Below, in pieces: positions 25,714-37,275 of a stretch of DNA of 64,000 bases (its first letter is position 1; every line of letters starts with the position of its first letter). The translations under genes and the position numbers were made by a program. The notes beneath the pieces were generated by a model. It did no database searches. It was not told the DNA's origin and saw only the letters and a program-made list of their open reading frames with translations. Origin of the DNA: Nelumbo lutea (lineage: Eukaryota > Streptophyta > Magnoliopsida > Proteales > Nelumbonaceae); assembly GCA_022828595.1 (NCBI GenBank), contig JAKGHH010000004.1, forward strand, positions 83,852,270 through 83,916,269, given 5' to 3'.

Positions 25714-26607
25714 ATGAGGACCCCTAACCTCCCCTATTTCCTTTTTCTATTAATAGAAAACCCATGCAATGCATGAGTATGCTTTTCTCGTCACAAGGTT
25801 TGGCAAGAGTTTATGCTTTTCTCATCTCTCTCTTTCTTAGTTCACTTCTAGTTAAAGTGGATACTAGGTTTATATTCTTTTGACAGAATGGTTGATTGGT
25901 TGTAGAATAAAAGCAGAGAAATAATATGGACCTAAAATATAAAGTTTTGCACTCTACATATTTGCATTTATACTCTTCCAAAATATAAGGTTGTAGAATA
26001 ACGACAAGCAATCCTTTAACCTTGAGAGCAAAGACATGGATAAGAAAATATTAACTAAAATAACTAAAAAAACCATCATTAAAATATATACCAAAAGAAC
26101 TAAACCATTAGATAGAGTAATCAACTTATACATGTGCCCCAAAAAGACATCAAGACCTTTTGCAAGGGTGTTCACAACTAGAAATAACCCTGGACCACAA
26201 GTCCATGACCACCAGGGAGTAGTACTTCATGTATTAAGAAATCAAAGAAAACTCAAATGTGCATTGGAGCTGTCATGAAAATTTTGAGAGCTCTGAATAA
26301 CCTACTGCTTAGGACCAACACAGGAGTGGTCCCCGTAATTTAAAGTGCCAAGGATTAAAAACTATGGACCTAAGTAGTACTTACTTCCAGAAGGAAAACT
26401 CCAACAACTTTATTTGTCATTCAAAAAGCCAACAATCATTTTGATATATATAATTTTGAGCAACATTGGTTAGAATAACAAAACCAACTCATAATGCAAG
26501 GTAACCCAGATTGTAACCATATATAACAATCTGGATTAATAGAATTGATGAAACTTTTTTTTTTTTTTTTTTTCATGCACGTGGTAAATTTTTATGAAGA
26601 GAATGAT
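25714..26607. other. unassigned sequence with a degenerate Helitron-like hairpin and poly-T
   Basis: At 25755-25785 the minus strand has CATGCATTGCATGGG near a CTATT, a decayed Helitron-type 3' end. A poly-T run is at 26553-26573. The block TTTTGCACTCTACATATTTG resembles one at 47490-47510, so dispersed repeat sequence is present. No gene. Confidence 0.35.
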
Positions 26608-26917
26608 TAGGTTGTAACTTGGCGGGTTGGGTGGAACCTTCAACCCAGGCCCAATCCCAAAGCTGCAAACCTTGGGCTCCGGCCTGGCCCTTAAGGTTAA
26701 GCCCAAATTTATCAAACTAAGCCCAATTTGAGCTTAACCCAATACAAATTGGGTAAGGCTTGGGCTGGGGCTCGTCGGGTTAGTTGGGCTTGGCCTTGGG
26801 TTGGGTTAGACCTGAGTTTTTTGGCCTAGGCCCAACTTGTAGCCCAAAAAACACTGGCCTAACCCATGTAAAAACTCAAGTTGGGCATAGGTTGGACCTG
26901 CCCAAGCTGCACCTCTA
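26608..26917. mobile_element. hAT-like MITE with GGGTTGG/CCCAACC subterminal repeats
   Basis: Ends TAGGTTGTAACTTGG and TAGAGGTGCAGCTTGG (inward) resemble hAT termini. The flanking 8-mers AGAATGAT and ATGGTGAT match at 5 of 8 positions, so the duplication is decayed or absent. Its right part is repeated at 30262-30470 as the start of the second tandem unit. Confidence 0.5.
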
Positions 26918-27107
26918 ATGGTGATAGAAAACAATATGGTTCCAAAAGTTTCTACATTTTTTTAATATTTATATGTTTATAAAATTATTCTTATTTGTCA
27001 CACTTATTTTATTTAATACAATGAATAAATGATATTAGAGAAGTGCCCAATGTTTTTTACAATTTGTTTGGTATTTTTTATACTTTTGTGTATTTATATA
27101 TTTTTAA

Positions 27108-27110
<3 letters not shown>

Positions 27111-27146
<36 letters not shown>

Positions 27147-27147
27147 T
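27111..27147. repeat. (TTA)n microsatellite, unit 1
   Basis: Perfect TTA repeat, also present in unit 2 at about 30659-30704 with a different length. Confidence 0.95.
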
Positions 27148-27944
27148 AACTATGACATCAAGGATTGACACATTATGTTGATTCACCACCAAATAGAAAA
27201 ACAACTCCACTTTTTAGTTGATTTTAAATTTGTATTTTATTTCTATCATCAATAAAAAACAAATTGTTCTTTGTCATACTTATTTTTCTTTAATATGGTT
27301 AATAAATATAGGATTCAATGAAAAGAACAGAGTTGATACCCTAAATATAAGACTTAATGAGAGGGAACTAATGAGGAGTAATATAGTATTTAAATTACAT
27401 TTTGTGACCTCACAATGAGAGGGACCAAATTCAAAAATAAGGGTGTTTTAGTCAAGAATATGAGTCAATAAATGTTAATAAGAGTTAATGCCTTAAAGAT
27501 AAGACTTAATGAGAGGGATTTGAATGAGGAGAAAAGTGGTTGTTCAAATTACATTTTTATCCTTTTAATTAGAGAGTGACCAAATTCATAAATTGGGGTA
27601 TTTTAGTCAAACAAAAAGTTTCATACTCTCATTCATAGTTTTAATAATAATATATATTTCATGCCTTTTTCCTAAATAAAGTTATAGTCTAGAAATGGTT
27701 TCATCCATAAAAAAAAGACTTCTAATGGTAGTATATATTTCATTCTCTTATATAAGATGACTTTTCAAATCATCTTTTTGTATTATTAAGAGCATAAAAA
27801 AAAAAGAACTTCGCCAATAAGCATAGCAAATGAGACAAATGAGACATAGAAAAGGTGAGAGAGAGAGAGAGAGAGAGGTGAATAAAAAATTTGTTGGGGC
27901 ACTTATGTTGTTAAAAGTTAATAACACTCCCTTGTAATTAATAA

Positions 27945-27985
27945 CTAAAAGAGACCCGTGCAATGCACATGATTTGTAAAGTGAA
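27945..27985 (-). mobile_element. Helitron-like 3' terminus, unit 1 (degenerate)
   Basis: Minus strand: CATGTGC-ATT-GCACGGG hairpin, then a degenerate TTAG where the other copies have CTAG, followed by T. Confidence 0.45.
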
Positions 27986-28001
27986 AGCTAAATAATAAAA
28001 A

Positions 28002-28678
28002 GTGTCATTTACTAAAACACCCCCTATAGTTTCATGGATTTACTAAAATCTATTCTATAGTTTGTATTTTAATAAAGGGTTAGACTATGATATGGGAAAG
28101 ATATGATATCTGAAAAACTTCTCACTAGTTAATTGGGATCATAAATATGATAGCCAATCAGGTGTCATTTATCAAAATTTATGGGGGGGTTTTGATTGGT
28201 CAAAACTCTTCCGATACTATATTTTTCTTGCATCATAGATTTTTCCTTTACTAAAATACTACTTATAATTTGCAATGATTTAATCAATCTTTCATTAGAT
28301 GACAGTGGAAAATGATGGTGTTGACTCTAGTGTTCATTTAAATAAATTTAATCAAAAGAAAATAAAAATAAAAATATCATTTCTGTCCCCTAATAAGACA
28401 TGGACAACCACTCTATTGGATATATTTGGTCAATTTTGTTCTGTACAAAACAATCACTCATTGAATATATTTGGTCAATTTTGTTCTGCACAAAAAAGTG
28501 TTAAGGGTATTTTTGGAATAAAAAATCATGGGCCTGATGGCAAAACAAACACTCCTTAATGAAAGTTTGATTAAGTAAATAAGTTGTAAAATATATGGGA
28601 TATTTTAGTAAAATGAAAACTATTAGGTAGGTTTAATTAAATATGTAAAACTATAACGTGTGTTCTAGTAAATGACTC
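28002..28678. mobile_element. Mutator-like MITE, unit 1
   Basis: 677 bp with inverted ends GTGTCATTTACTAAAACAC and GAGTCATTTACTAGAACAC. It is flanked by 9-bp repeats TAATAAAAA (27993-28001) and TAAAAGAAA (28679-28687), the 9-bp length expected of Mutator-like elements. The third copy of the surrounding repeat (37323) lacks the insert. Confidence 0.75.
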
Positions 28679-28806
28679 TAAAAGAAACAGACAATAGTAT
28701 ACAATTGTCTTACATTTTCAACTTTTAAATAATTAATAATTATTCATATTTTATATACTACTTTTAATAATTTTTTATAATAAAAAAATAACAATAATTA
28801 ATTTCA

Positions 28807-29321
28807 ATTAGGTTTATTCGTCAAACTAATGAAACCAACCAACTCTATCAAGTCGACCTGAGTTGGTTGGTTTTCTAGTATTTTAGGTTGGCTTTGGTTA
28901 AAAAACTTCCCAACTTGACCAAGTTGGACCAGTTTCGCTTTAGCCATTTGTAAACCAACCAAAATCGAATGAAAAGACAATTGATATATATTAATATTTT
29001 ATATTTTAAATATAATTTTTCATATGGAAGTGGGAAATTTTCCATTTTCTTAGCCTAAAATGTTTTATACCATTAATTTAATTTTTTAATTTATATTTTA
29101 ATAATTGCACTACATTTTTTAAAATTTAAATATAGCTTTTAAGTTTAAATATTTTGAACTGACTAACCAAACCAAAAAATCAACCCAAACTTGTACAACT
29201 TGAGTGGATCGGTTTTCACAAATGGTCAATTGGCTTTAGTTGACCAACTCCCCAACCTGACTAGGTCAATTTGGTTGGCCAAACAACCTACAATTGAACC
29301 AAACCAATTCATGAACACTCA
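28807..29321. mobile_element. hAT MITE, unit 1
   Basis: 515 bp, flanked by the perfect 8-bp repeat TAATTTCA (28799-28806 and 29322-29329). The ends are weak inverted repeats (GGTTTATTCG against GAGTGTTCATG). The interior has many CCAACC/GGTTGG motifs like the other hATs. Confidence 0.7.
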
Positions 29322-30658
29322 TAATTTCAACTAAATAAATAGTCACATCTCTAATAAATAATACTAGTTTAAACTCCAATAATTATTGAAAATTTATTAC
29401 AAAAATACACAATTATTGAAAATATAGTGATAATTTTGTAAAATAATAAATTATTATTAATTTCAATACTACGTTATAATTAAGTTTCCACATTTCATTT
29501 TTTCTTAAATTTATTACATAATCTCTTTATTTTAACTAATTTAAAATCTAGTTATGTTAAAATTTTTGTTATTTAAAATATTTACTTATTTAATTACTTA
29601 TATAATATGTAAATTATTTAAATTTTAAAATATTAATTAATTATTTAATTTAATAATCCATAAAATTATAATTTATACAAAATTGCATTATTAGTTTTGT
29701 AAGATATTAAATTATTATTAATTTCAATATCATGTTATAATTATTTTTCAACTTTAAGGAAATTTTTTAAATTTATTACATAATTTCATTGTTTTAACTA
29801 TTCAAAATCTAGTTATGTTAAATATTTAGTTATTTAAATATTCAACTAATATGTAAAATATTTAAATTTTTTTGTTATTTGATTTTTTTATTTAAAGCTA
29901 TTACATGTTATTAAATATTTTGTTATAAAATTATCTAGATATTTATAATAATTTTTTATTTAAGATATTTATTTATCAAAGTATATAAATAAGATTTTAT
30001 TTTTTATGTTAAATTTTTATTATTTGAATAACATTTAAATTGATAATCTAGAAAAAATGAATTTAAATTGTTAGTACATAACTTCGTGATATATTTTGTA
30101 AAAATTATTTTTATGTTTTTAATAAATATTTTAAAGTTATTATATAATTTTATTAGAATATTTAAATAATTCTTAAATTTTTTAATCCACACTTTCTTGA
30201 GATAGATATAGATAAAAAGTGGGGGAGAGGATAATCTGACCCGAATCTGGATCAACCCAATTTATCAACCCAAGCCCAATTTGAGCTTAACCCAACACAA
30301 CTAGGGTTAGGCATGGGCTGGGGCATGTTGGGTTAGTTGGGCTTGGCCTTGGGTTGGGTTAGACCTGAGTTTTTTGGCCTAGGCCCAACCATTAGCCCAA
30401 AAACTCTGGCCCCCATGTAAAAACTCAAGTTGGGCATAGGTTGGACATGCCCAAGTTACACCCCTAATGATGATAGAAAATAATATGTTTCCAAAAATTT
30501 TTACATTTTTTTTAATATTTATATGCTTATAAAAAGTATTCTGATTTGTCATACTTATTTATATTTAATACGATGAATAAATGATATTAGAGAAGTGCCC
30601 AATGTTTTTTACAATTTTTTGGTATTTTTTGTACTTTTGTATATTTATATATTTTTAA

Positions 30659-30703
<45 letters not shown>

Positions 30704-30704
30704 T
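30659..30704. repeat. (TTA)n microsatellite, unit 2
   Basis: Counterpart of the run at 27111-27147, longer here. Confidence 0.95.
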
Positions 30705-31486
30705 AACTATGACATCAAGGATTGACACATTTTGTTGATTCACCACCAAATAGAAAAACAACTCCACTTTTTAGTTGATTTTAAATTTGTATTTTATTTC
30801 TATCATCAATAAAAAACAAATTGTTCTTTGTCATACTTATTTTTCTTTAATATGGTTAATAAATATAGGATTCAATGAAAAGATCAGAGTTGATACCCTA
30901 AATATAAGACTTAATGAGAGGGAACTAATGAGGAGTAATGTAGTATTTAAATTACATTTTGTGACCTCACAATGAGAGGGACCAAATTAAAAAATAAGGG
31001 TGTTTTAGTCAAGAATATGAGTCAATAAGTGTTAATAAGATTTAATGCCTTAAATATAAAACTTAATGAGAGGGATTTGAATGAGGAAAAAGGTGGTTGT
31101 TCAAATTACATTTTTATCCTTCTAATTAGAGAGTGACCAAATTCATAAATTGGTGTATTTTAGTCAAACAAAAAGTTCCACACTCATTCACAGTTTTAAT
31201 AATAGTATAGATTCATGCTTTTTTCCTAAATAAAGTTATAGTCTAGAAATGGTTTCATCCATAAAAAAAGACTTCTAATGGTAGTGTAGATTTTATTCTC
31301 TTATAAAAGATGACTTTTCAAATCATCTTTTTGTATTATTAAAAGCATAAAAAAAAAGAACTTTGCCAATAAGCATTGCAAATGAGAAATAGAAAAAAGC
31401 AAGAGAGAGAGAGAGATTTGTGAATAAAAAAATTGTTGGGGCACTTATGTTGTTAAAAGTTAATAATTCTCCCTTGTAATTAATAA

Positions 31487-31520
31487 CTAGCGGAGACCCA
31501 TGCAATGCACATGATTTGTT
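31487..31520 (-). mobile_element. Helitron-like 3' terminus, unit 2
   Basis: Minus strand: hairpin CATGTGC-ATT-GCATGGG followed by CTAG at 31487-31490 and host T. This fits the plant Helitron 3' end. The 5' TC end was not located. Confidence 0.5.
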
Positions 31521-31543
31521 AATTTGAAGCTAAATAATAAAAA

Positions 31544-32209
31544 GTTTCATTTACTAAAACACCCCCTATAGTTTCATGGATTTGCTAAAATCTATCCTAT
31601 ATTTTGTATTTTACTAAAGGGTTAGACTATGATATGGGGAAAATATGATATCTGAAAAACACCTCACAATCAATTGGAATCATAAATATGATAGCCAATC
31701 AGGTGTTATTTATCAAAATTTATGGGTGGGTTTTGATTGGTCAAAACTCTTCCGATACCATATTTTTCTTGCATCATAGATTTTCCCTTTACTAAAACAC
31801 CACTTACAATTTGTGATGATTTAATCAATCTTTCATTAGATGACAAGGGGAAATGATAGCTAATTCTCATTTAAATAAATTTAGTCAAAATAAAATAAAA
31901 ATAAAAATACCACTTTTGTCCCTAATAAGACACGAACAACCACTCTATTGGATATATTTGGTTGATTTTGTTCTGTATAAAAAATTACTCATTGGATATA
32001 TTTGGTCAATTTTGTTCTGCACAAAATAGTGTTAAGGGTATTTTTGGAATAAAAAATCATGGGCCTAATGGCAAAACAAACACTCTTTAATGAAAATTTG
32101 ATTAAGTAAATAAGTTGTAAAATATATGAAATATTTTAGTAAAATGAAAACTATAAGGTAGGTTTAAGTAAATATGTAAAACTATAAGGTGTGTTCTAGT
32201 AAATGACCC
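31544..32209. mobile_element. Mutator-like MITE, unit 2
   Basis: 666 bp counterpart of the MITE at 28002. Ends GTTTCATTTACTAAAACAC and GGGTCATTTACTAGAACAC; flanking 9-mers TAATAAAAA (31535-31543) and TAATAGAAA (32210-32218) differ at one base. Confidence 0.8.
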
Positions 32210-32338
32210 TAATAGAAACACATAAGAGTATACAATTGTGATATATTTTAGACTTTTAAATAATTAATAATAAATCATATTTTATATACTAGTTTTAATA
32301 AATTTTTTATAATAAAAAATAACAATAATTAATTTCAA

Positions 32339-32835
32339 TTAGATTTATTCATCAAACTAATGAAACCAACCAACCTGACCAACTCGACCTAAGTTGGTCA
32401 GTTTTCTAATATTTTAGGTCGGCTTTGGTTAAAAGACTTTCCAACTTGACCAATTTGGATCAGTTTCGTTTTGGCCATCTGTAAATCAACGAAAATCGAA
32501 TGACATGATAATTGATATATATTAATATTTTTATATTTTAAATATAATTTTTCATATAGAAGTGGGAAATTTCCCATTTTTTCTTGGTGTAAAATGTTTT
32601 ATATTGTTAATTTAAATTTTGAATTTATATTTTAATAATTGCACTATATTTTTTAAAATTTAATTATAATTTTTAAGTTTAAATCTTTTAACAGACTAAC
32701 CAAACCTGTACAACCCGAGTGGATCGGTTTTCACAAATGGTCAGTCGACTTCAGTTGACCAATTCCCCAACCTGATTAGGTCAATTTGGTTTGCCAAACA
32801 ATCTACAACCGAATCGAACCAACTCACAACACTCA
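32339..32835. mobile_element. hAT MITE, unit 2
   Basis: 497 bp counterpart of the MITE at 28807. Flanks TAATTTCA (32331-32338) and TAGTTTCA (32836-32843), one difference. Confidence 0.7.
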
Positions 32836-33740
32836 TAGTTTCAACTAAATCAATAGTCTCATCTCTAATAAATAATAATAGTATAATCTCAAATAATTAT
32901 TGAAAGTTTATAGCAAAAATACACAATTATTGAAAATATATTGATAATTTTGTAAAATATTAAATTATTATTAATTTCAATACCATGTTATAATTATTTT
33001 TCCACTTCATATTTTTTTTAATTTATTACATAATTTCTTTATTTTAACTAATTCAAAATCTAGTTAAGTTAAATATTTTGTCATTTAAAATATTTAGTTA
33101 TTTAAATACTTATATAATATGTAAAATATTTTAATTTTAAAATATTAATTAATTATTTAATTGAATAATCTATAAAATTATAATTTTTACAAAATTACAT
33201 TATTAATTTTGGAATATATTAAATTATTATCATGTTATAATTATTTTTCTACTTTTAGGAAATTTTTTAAATTTATTACATAATTTCATTATTTTAACTT
33301 TTCAAAATCTAGTTATGTGAAATACTTAGTTATTTAAATATTCAAATAATATGTAAAATATTTAATTTTTTTCTTATTTGAGTTTTATTTATTTAAAGCT
33401 ATTACATGTTAAATATTTTGTTGTAAAATTAAATAAATATTTATAATATTTGTTTATTTAAGATATGTATTTATCAAAATATATAAATAAGATTTTTATT
33501 TTTAATGTTAAATTTTTAGTATTTGAATAACATTTGAATTGATAATCCAAAAATAATAATTTTAAATTTTTATTACATAATTTTGTGATATATTTTGTAA
33601 AAATATAAAATTATTTTTTGTATTTTTAATAAATATTTTAAAGTTATTATTTAATTTTGTTAGAATATTTAAATAATTCTTAAATTTTTTAATCCAAACT
33701 TTCTTTAGATATATATAGATAAAAAGTGGGGGAAAGGATA

Positions 33741-33943
33741 AATAGGAATTTGAGATAATTTAGGAGAGAAACTCTCTACTAAACTAGAAATAATTTTGGA
33801 GATAAATAGGAATTAGAGATAACTTAGAAGATAAATTGGAGATAATTTAGGAGAAAGTGGGTGATAATGGGGGAGGTAGCTTAGGAGAAATTTTAGGAGA
33901 AGTGATTATTTAGGGTATATATATATATATGTGTGTGTGTGTG
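33741..33943. repeat. purine-rich imperfect tandem repeats and (TA)n(TG)n
   Basis: The motif GGAGATAA(A)T(A/T)GGAATT recurs several times between 33741 and 33905 and leads into a TA/TG microsatellite at 33917-33943. The same motif ends the third copy (39140-39215) and, inverted, starts the arm at 39535. Confidence 0.6.
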
Positions 33944-34490
33944 ATGCTTGATCGCAGGTGGTGCACGAACCATGGTCACAGTTAGATAGTCTTTGCCAAC
34001 TAGGCGGAACCAAGGTGGAAGGTTGGAGTTGTGCTCCAAGATCTGCAATCAAGAAAGATATCAGAAGCTCAAGGAATTATCCCCGAGTAGACGCTTAGAC
34101 TTTCAAGTCAGTGGAAAGTAGCAAGGAATCGGGTTGAGCAGTTAGAGAAAAGTGTTGGTCCGAGCAATATAATGGTATGAGTACTAAAAGTTGGAATCCC
34201 TTATCTTGAGTGGGAAATACCTTTTATAGCCAAATGTTCATATCATAATCGGATTAGGCTTCTAGGGTTGTCGGGATGGGGTTAACCGACGAGATTTTTG
34301 GGATGAGACCCAATCCCCAACGGAATTGTCCCTATCTACTCTCCTGTCTTGGTTGTGCTTATCTGCATGACATGGAGTTTCCATGGCTGGGGGATAAAGT
34401 GGGGGCCATGGAGGCAATGCGGCGTTGACATGGCTGCGGAGTCGAGATTCGTCAAATGTCTTTAACCAGTTATTAAAGAGTAATTAAAAA
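33944..34490 (-). mobile_element. LTR-like fragment (minus), probable solo or truncated LTR
   Basis: On the minus strand a TATAAAAGG box (about 34215-34223) is followed by leader-like sequence ending ...GCGATCAAGCA, as in plant Ty3/gypsy LTRs. It lies directly after the TG microsatellite. No target duplication or second LTR was found, so the right end is a guess. Confidence 0.4.
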
Positions 34491-35112
34491 TGTATCATAA
34501 GCATTCGGGGACCCTGTTCAAAAGGCATACTCAATGGTATTTCATGGAGTATGTACACATAGGTGACAAACCTTATAATAACAGTTGAAGATATCCGACT
34601 CAATGACAAACCTCATAAAATCTTTATCATGATATTTTACTCAATGGTTGATATCTTTATCATGAAGATAAAGGATTCAGTTGATGCATGTAAATTTGTT
34701 TGAAACATCTATAACATCATAAGATGCTTGAAGGTTTGTAAAACATAATAAACATCTATATTATCATTTAGGTGTGTTTGAAACATCTAAAATAAACACC
34801 CGGAACTATAAGCCTTGTTGAGAAGAAATCCTTTGTTAAAGCCAGCCATCTTCAAAAAACAAAAAAATTGGGTTTAAGGTCTCCTATGTTTTGAATATAT
34901 TTGTAACATTTTCTCGTCTACTCTCAACAATCTATAAAATACCATCATTGTCCATATCCAACAAATCACCAATCTTGAATTCCAGAATAGTTCCAAGTTG
35001 AATTCCAACCCTTAGACCATTGCCCCTACATCATCCAATTAAACACAAAACAGATTATCAGTTTGAGTAATCAAGTACAAATTATAATTTCTAGCACTAC
35101 TGAACAGATTAC
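34491..35112. other. unassigned sequence, possibly LINE-derived
   Basis: AT-rich, with imperfect repeats around ACATCTA(T/A)A and CAATGG...TATC. Minus-strand frames are broken. It is the left flank of the solo LTR insertion and appears continuous with the LINE-like sequence at 36558-36850. Confidence 0.3.
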
Positions 35113-36557
35113 TGTTGAGAACGAAAAATATCATATTTTTTTTCACTTAATACTTAGTCTTTTATATTTATTTTATGCTCAAATGCAGTCATTATTTTCA
35201 TATTTTGGTTTAAGGCACGAAATGAGGCGTTAGGTGAGAAACAAGGCTAATCGGGTCATTTTATATAGTTTCAGCGCTGTGTTGTAGATTGAGCATAACT
35301 CTCTCATCCAGACTCCGATTGAAATGATTCAATATGCGTTGGAAAGATAAGGAAAAATTCTACAGCTTTTCAGTTTTGAGTTTTGATAGATTCAAACTGC
35401 ATCAGGATCAAAGTCGGGCCCAAATTCTCTGCGATTTGATCACTCTCCCACTGGTGACGTGTTGAAGACAATCCTTAGCCTTGAAGCTTCATCTGCGATT
35501 TGATCACTCTCCCACTAACACAAGAACATTGTTTTATCTTATTTTTGAGTCTTTTCTAAATTGAGATTACCAGATAAGAAATAGGATAAGAATAGATCTA
35601 AATAAATCATTAGGATTTAGGACTTTCTATTTTTGAGAAAGAACTCCAAAAAAGAGTTGGAAACAACTCCTCCTCCTAAAGCTATATAAAGGGGGGGGGG
35701 GGGGGGAGGGAGGGACTAGTATCAATAAGTCAATCAATCAAAAAATCCTCCAAGAGAACTTCAGCCTTCAAGGAAGCAGTCAGCAATCCAGGAGGAGAAG
35801 AAAGGCAGCGAAGAGGAGAATAAAAAAATTCAAGGGTGTGGAATTCCCCTCAATCGACTTCTATTCAAGAGTTTTCTTTTTCTTTAAACTTTACTCTCTG
35901 CTATTATTCAATTTCACTTATGTTTAATCTAAATTTTATCGTTGGAATGATTCTTTTCATTAATAATATGAGTAGCTAAATTTCTTGATCCAGGATTTGG
36001 ATGTGGTCTTTTGATTTGCCTATGATGATTATGTTTAATTGATTGGGTCGTTGATTGTTGGGATTTATCTTTTATCTTAGGGCTTAATGGTAGAAATTAA
36101 TTGGTCATTAATTTCTTGAATTAAGGTATTGTGTGAAGTAGTGAGAGTGGAAGCATAATACTAGTTCATTGAGATGATTGACCTAGGGTATGTGTTGCTT
36201 CAAGATAAGAACACTCATTTGTGATTGTTAAACTGATTTCCATTGATCTTAATGGGTTTGTGTTCATTGCCTGTGATCACGAGATTAGACACGTGGTTAG
36301 CATAAACACATGCGTTGTATGTCATAGGTAATCATTTGATGAAACTCGAATCCTAGGCTTTTTATAATACTCTAAATTAAACCTATTTACTTGCATTATC
36401 ATTTCTTTAATTTGGCTTGAGAATTGAATTTCTAATTTCTAAATAATAGAGAAATCTTAGAATTTGGTACTTGACAACACCTTCCCTGTGGGATCGACAC
36501 TCTATTCACACACTATTACTTGCCCACGATCTATATACTTGCAGAAATCGTACAACA
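35113..36557 (+). mobile_element. solo LTR, Athila/Tat-like
   Basis: 1445 bp, starts TGTTGAGAACG and ends CGTACAACA. The 3' part (CCCTGTGGGATCGACACTC, then ATACTTGCAGAAATCG) is the characteristic LTR end of plant Athila/Tat Ty3/gypsy elements. A CTATATAAAG box lies at about 35680, next to a poly-G run (35689-35706). Flanks ATTAC (35108-35112) and ATTAT (36558-36562) form a 5-bp duplication with one difference. No primer-binding site or internal region follows, so it is a solo LTR left by recombination. Confidence 0.8.
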
Positions 36558-36604
36558 ATTATCAGAAAGCTAAATTCAATGTCATTTTCTTACATTTATA
36601 TCAT

Positions 36605-36850
36605 TCTTTAGGAAAGGATTCACTTTCCACATATTCAATAGTTTTGGCTTTTCTTATGTGATGCTTCATCTCCCATGGTCCATCTTCACCATTGACCCAA
36701 CTAACAAATCTATGAATCCCCCAACTCCCAACCTTTGCAAGTGTCGTGAAATCATTAATCACAATCTTTGAAGTAAGGCTATAGTCTCTGCCATTATAGT
36801 AGTATCATCCCTACCCAAAATGACAGATTCAACCTGCCCCACAATAATAC
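36605..36850 (-). pseudogene. LINE RNase H-like remnant
   Basis: The minus strand encodes, with a frameshift, AETIALLQRL and then WVNGEDGPWEMKHHIRKA before a stop. This fits the AE..ALL.GL...V..W.NG...PW pattern of the RNase H domain in plant LINEs. Only this C-terminal part is recognisable. Confidence 0.45.
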
Positions 36851-37014
36851 ACATGCACTTAGAACTCTTTCATTTGATAACCTTAACTTGTCAAATAACT
36901 TAAAGTTATTTTAAGGAGCATAAACATTTTTTAACTTTATCTAAATATGTTATGACCAACTTATTTGTTAAGAGAGAGTTTGTTTGTTTTTAAGTCCATA
37001 AATATAAGATTAAT

Positions 37015-37185
37015 GGGTTTGGGTGGGTTGGATTGGGTTAAAGTAGGTTTGGGTTGAACCCAACCTATTTAATTTTATATAATTGGGTCATTAATGGGTT
37101 GTCAGGTTAGATGGATTGGGTTGAAGCTCAACCCTAACCAAACCCAACCCAACCCGCCCAATTGCTACCGCTATACGTTTGTACC
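37015..37185. mobile_element. hAT-like fragment with GGGTTGG repeats
   Basis: Inverted GGGTGGGTTGGATTGGG and AAACCCAACCCAACCCGCCC blocks resemble the subterminal parts of the other hAT MITEs. No clean ends or target duplication. Confidence 0.3.
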
Positions 37186-37275
37186 TATGTGCTTTGTTAT
37201 TTTTTTATCTTTATTTGGGTTCCACCATCTACATTAGTTTTGATTTGTAATTTGACATTCCGTCATGAAAGAATA

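Larger units (their letters stand above)
26705..33740. repeat. 3.5-kb tandem duplication of an AT-rich, transposon-filled unit
   Basis: Unit 1 (about 26705-30245) and unit 2 (about 30262-33740) run in the same order at an offset of about 3.56 kb. Shared landmarks: the hAT-like tail, a (TTA)n microsatellite, the block GATTCACCACCAAATAG, a GA run, a Helitron-like hairpin, a Mutator-like MITE, an hAT MITE, and a closing AGATAAAAAGTGGGGG. By eye divergence is several percent, mostly substitutions and small indels. No genes. Confidence 0.85.

Noticed and set aside
27218..30975. 66-codon frame present twice (27218-27418 and 30775-30975)
   Set aside because: Its conservation is explained by the 3.5-kb tandem duplication; the composition is AT-driven and no domain is seen.
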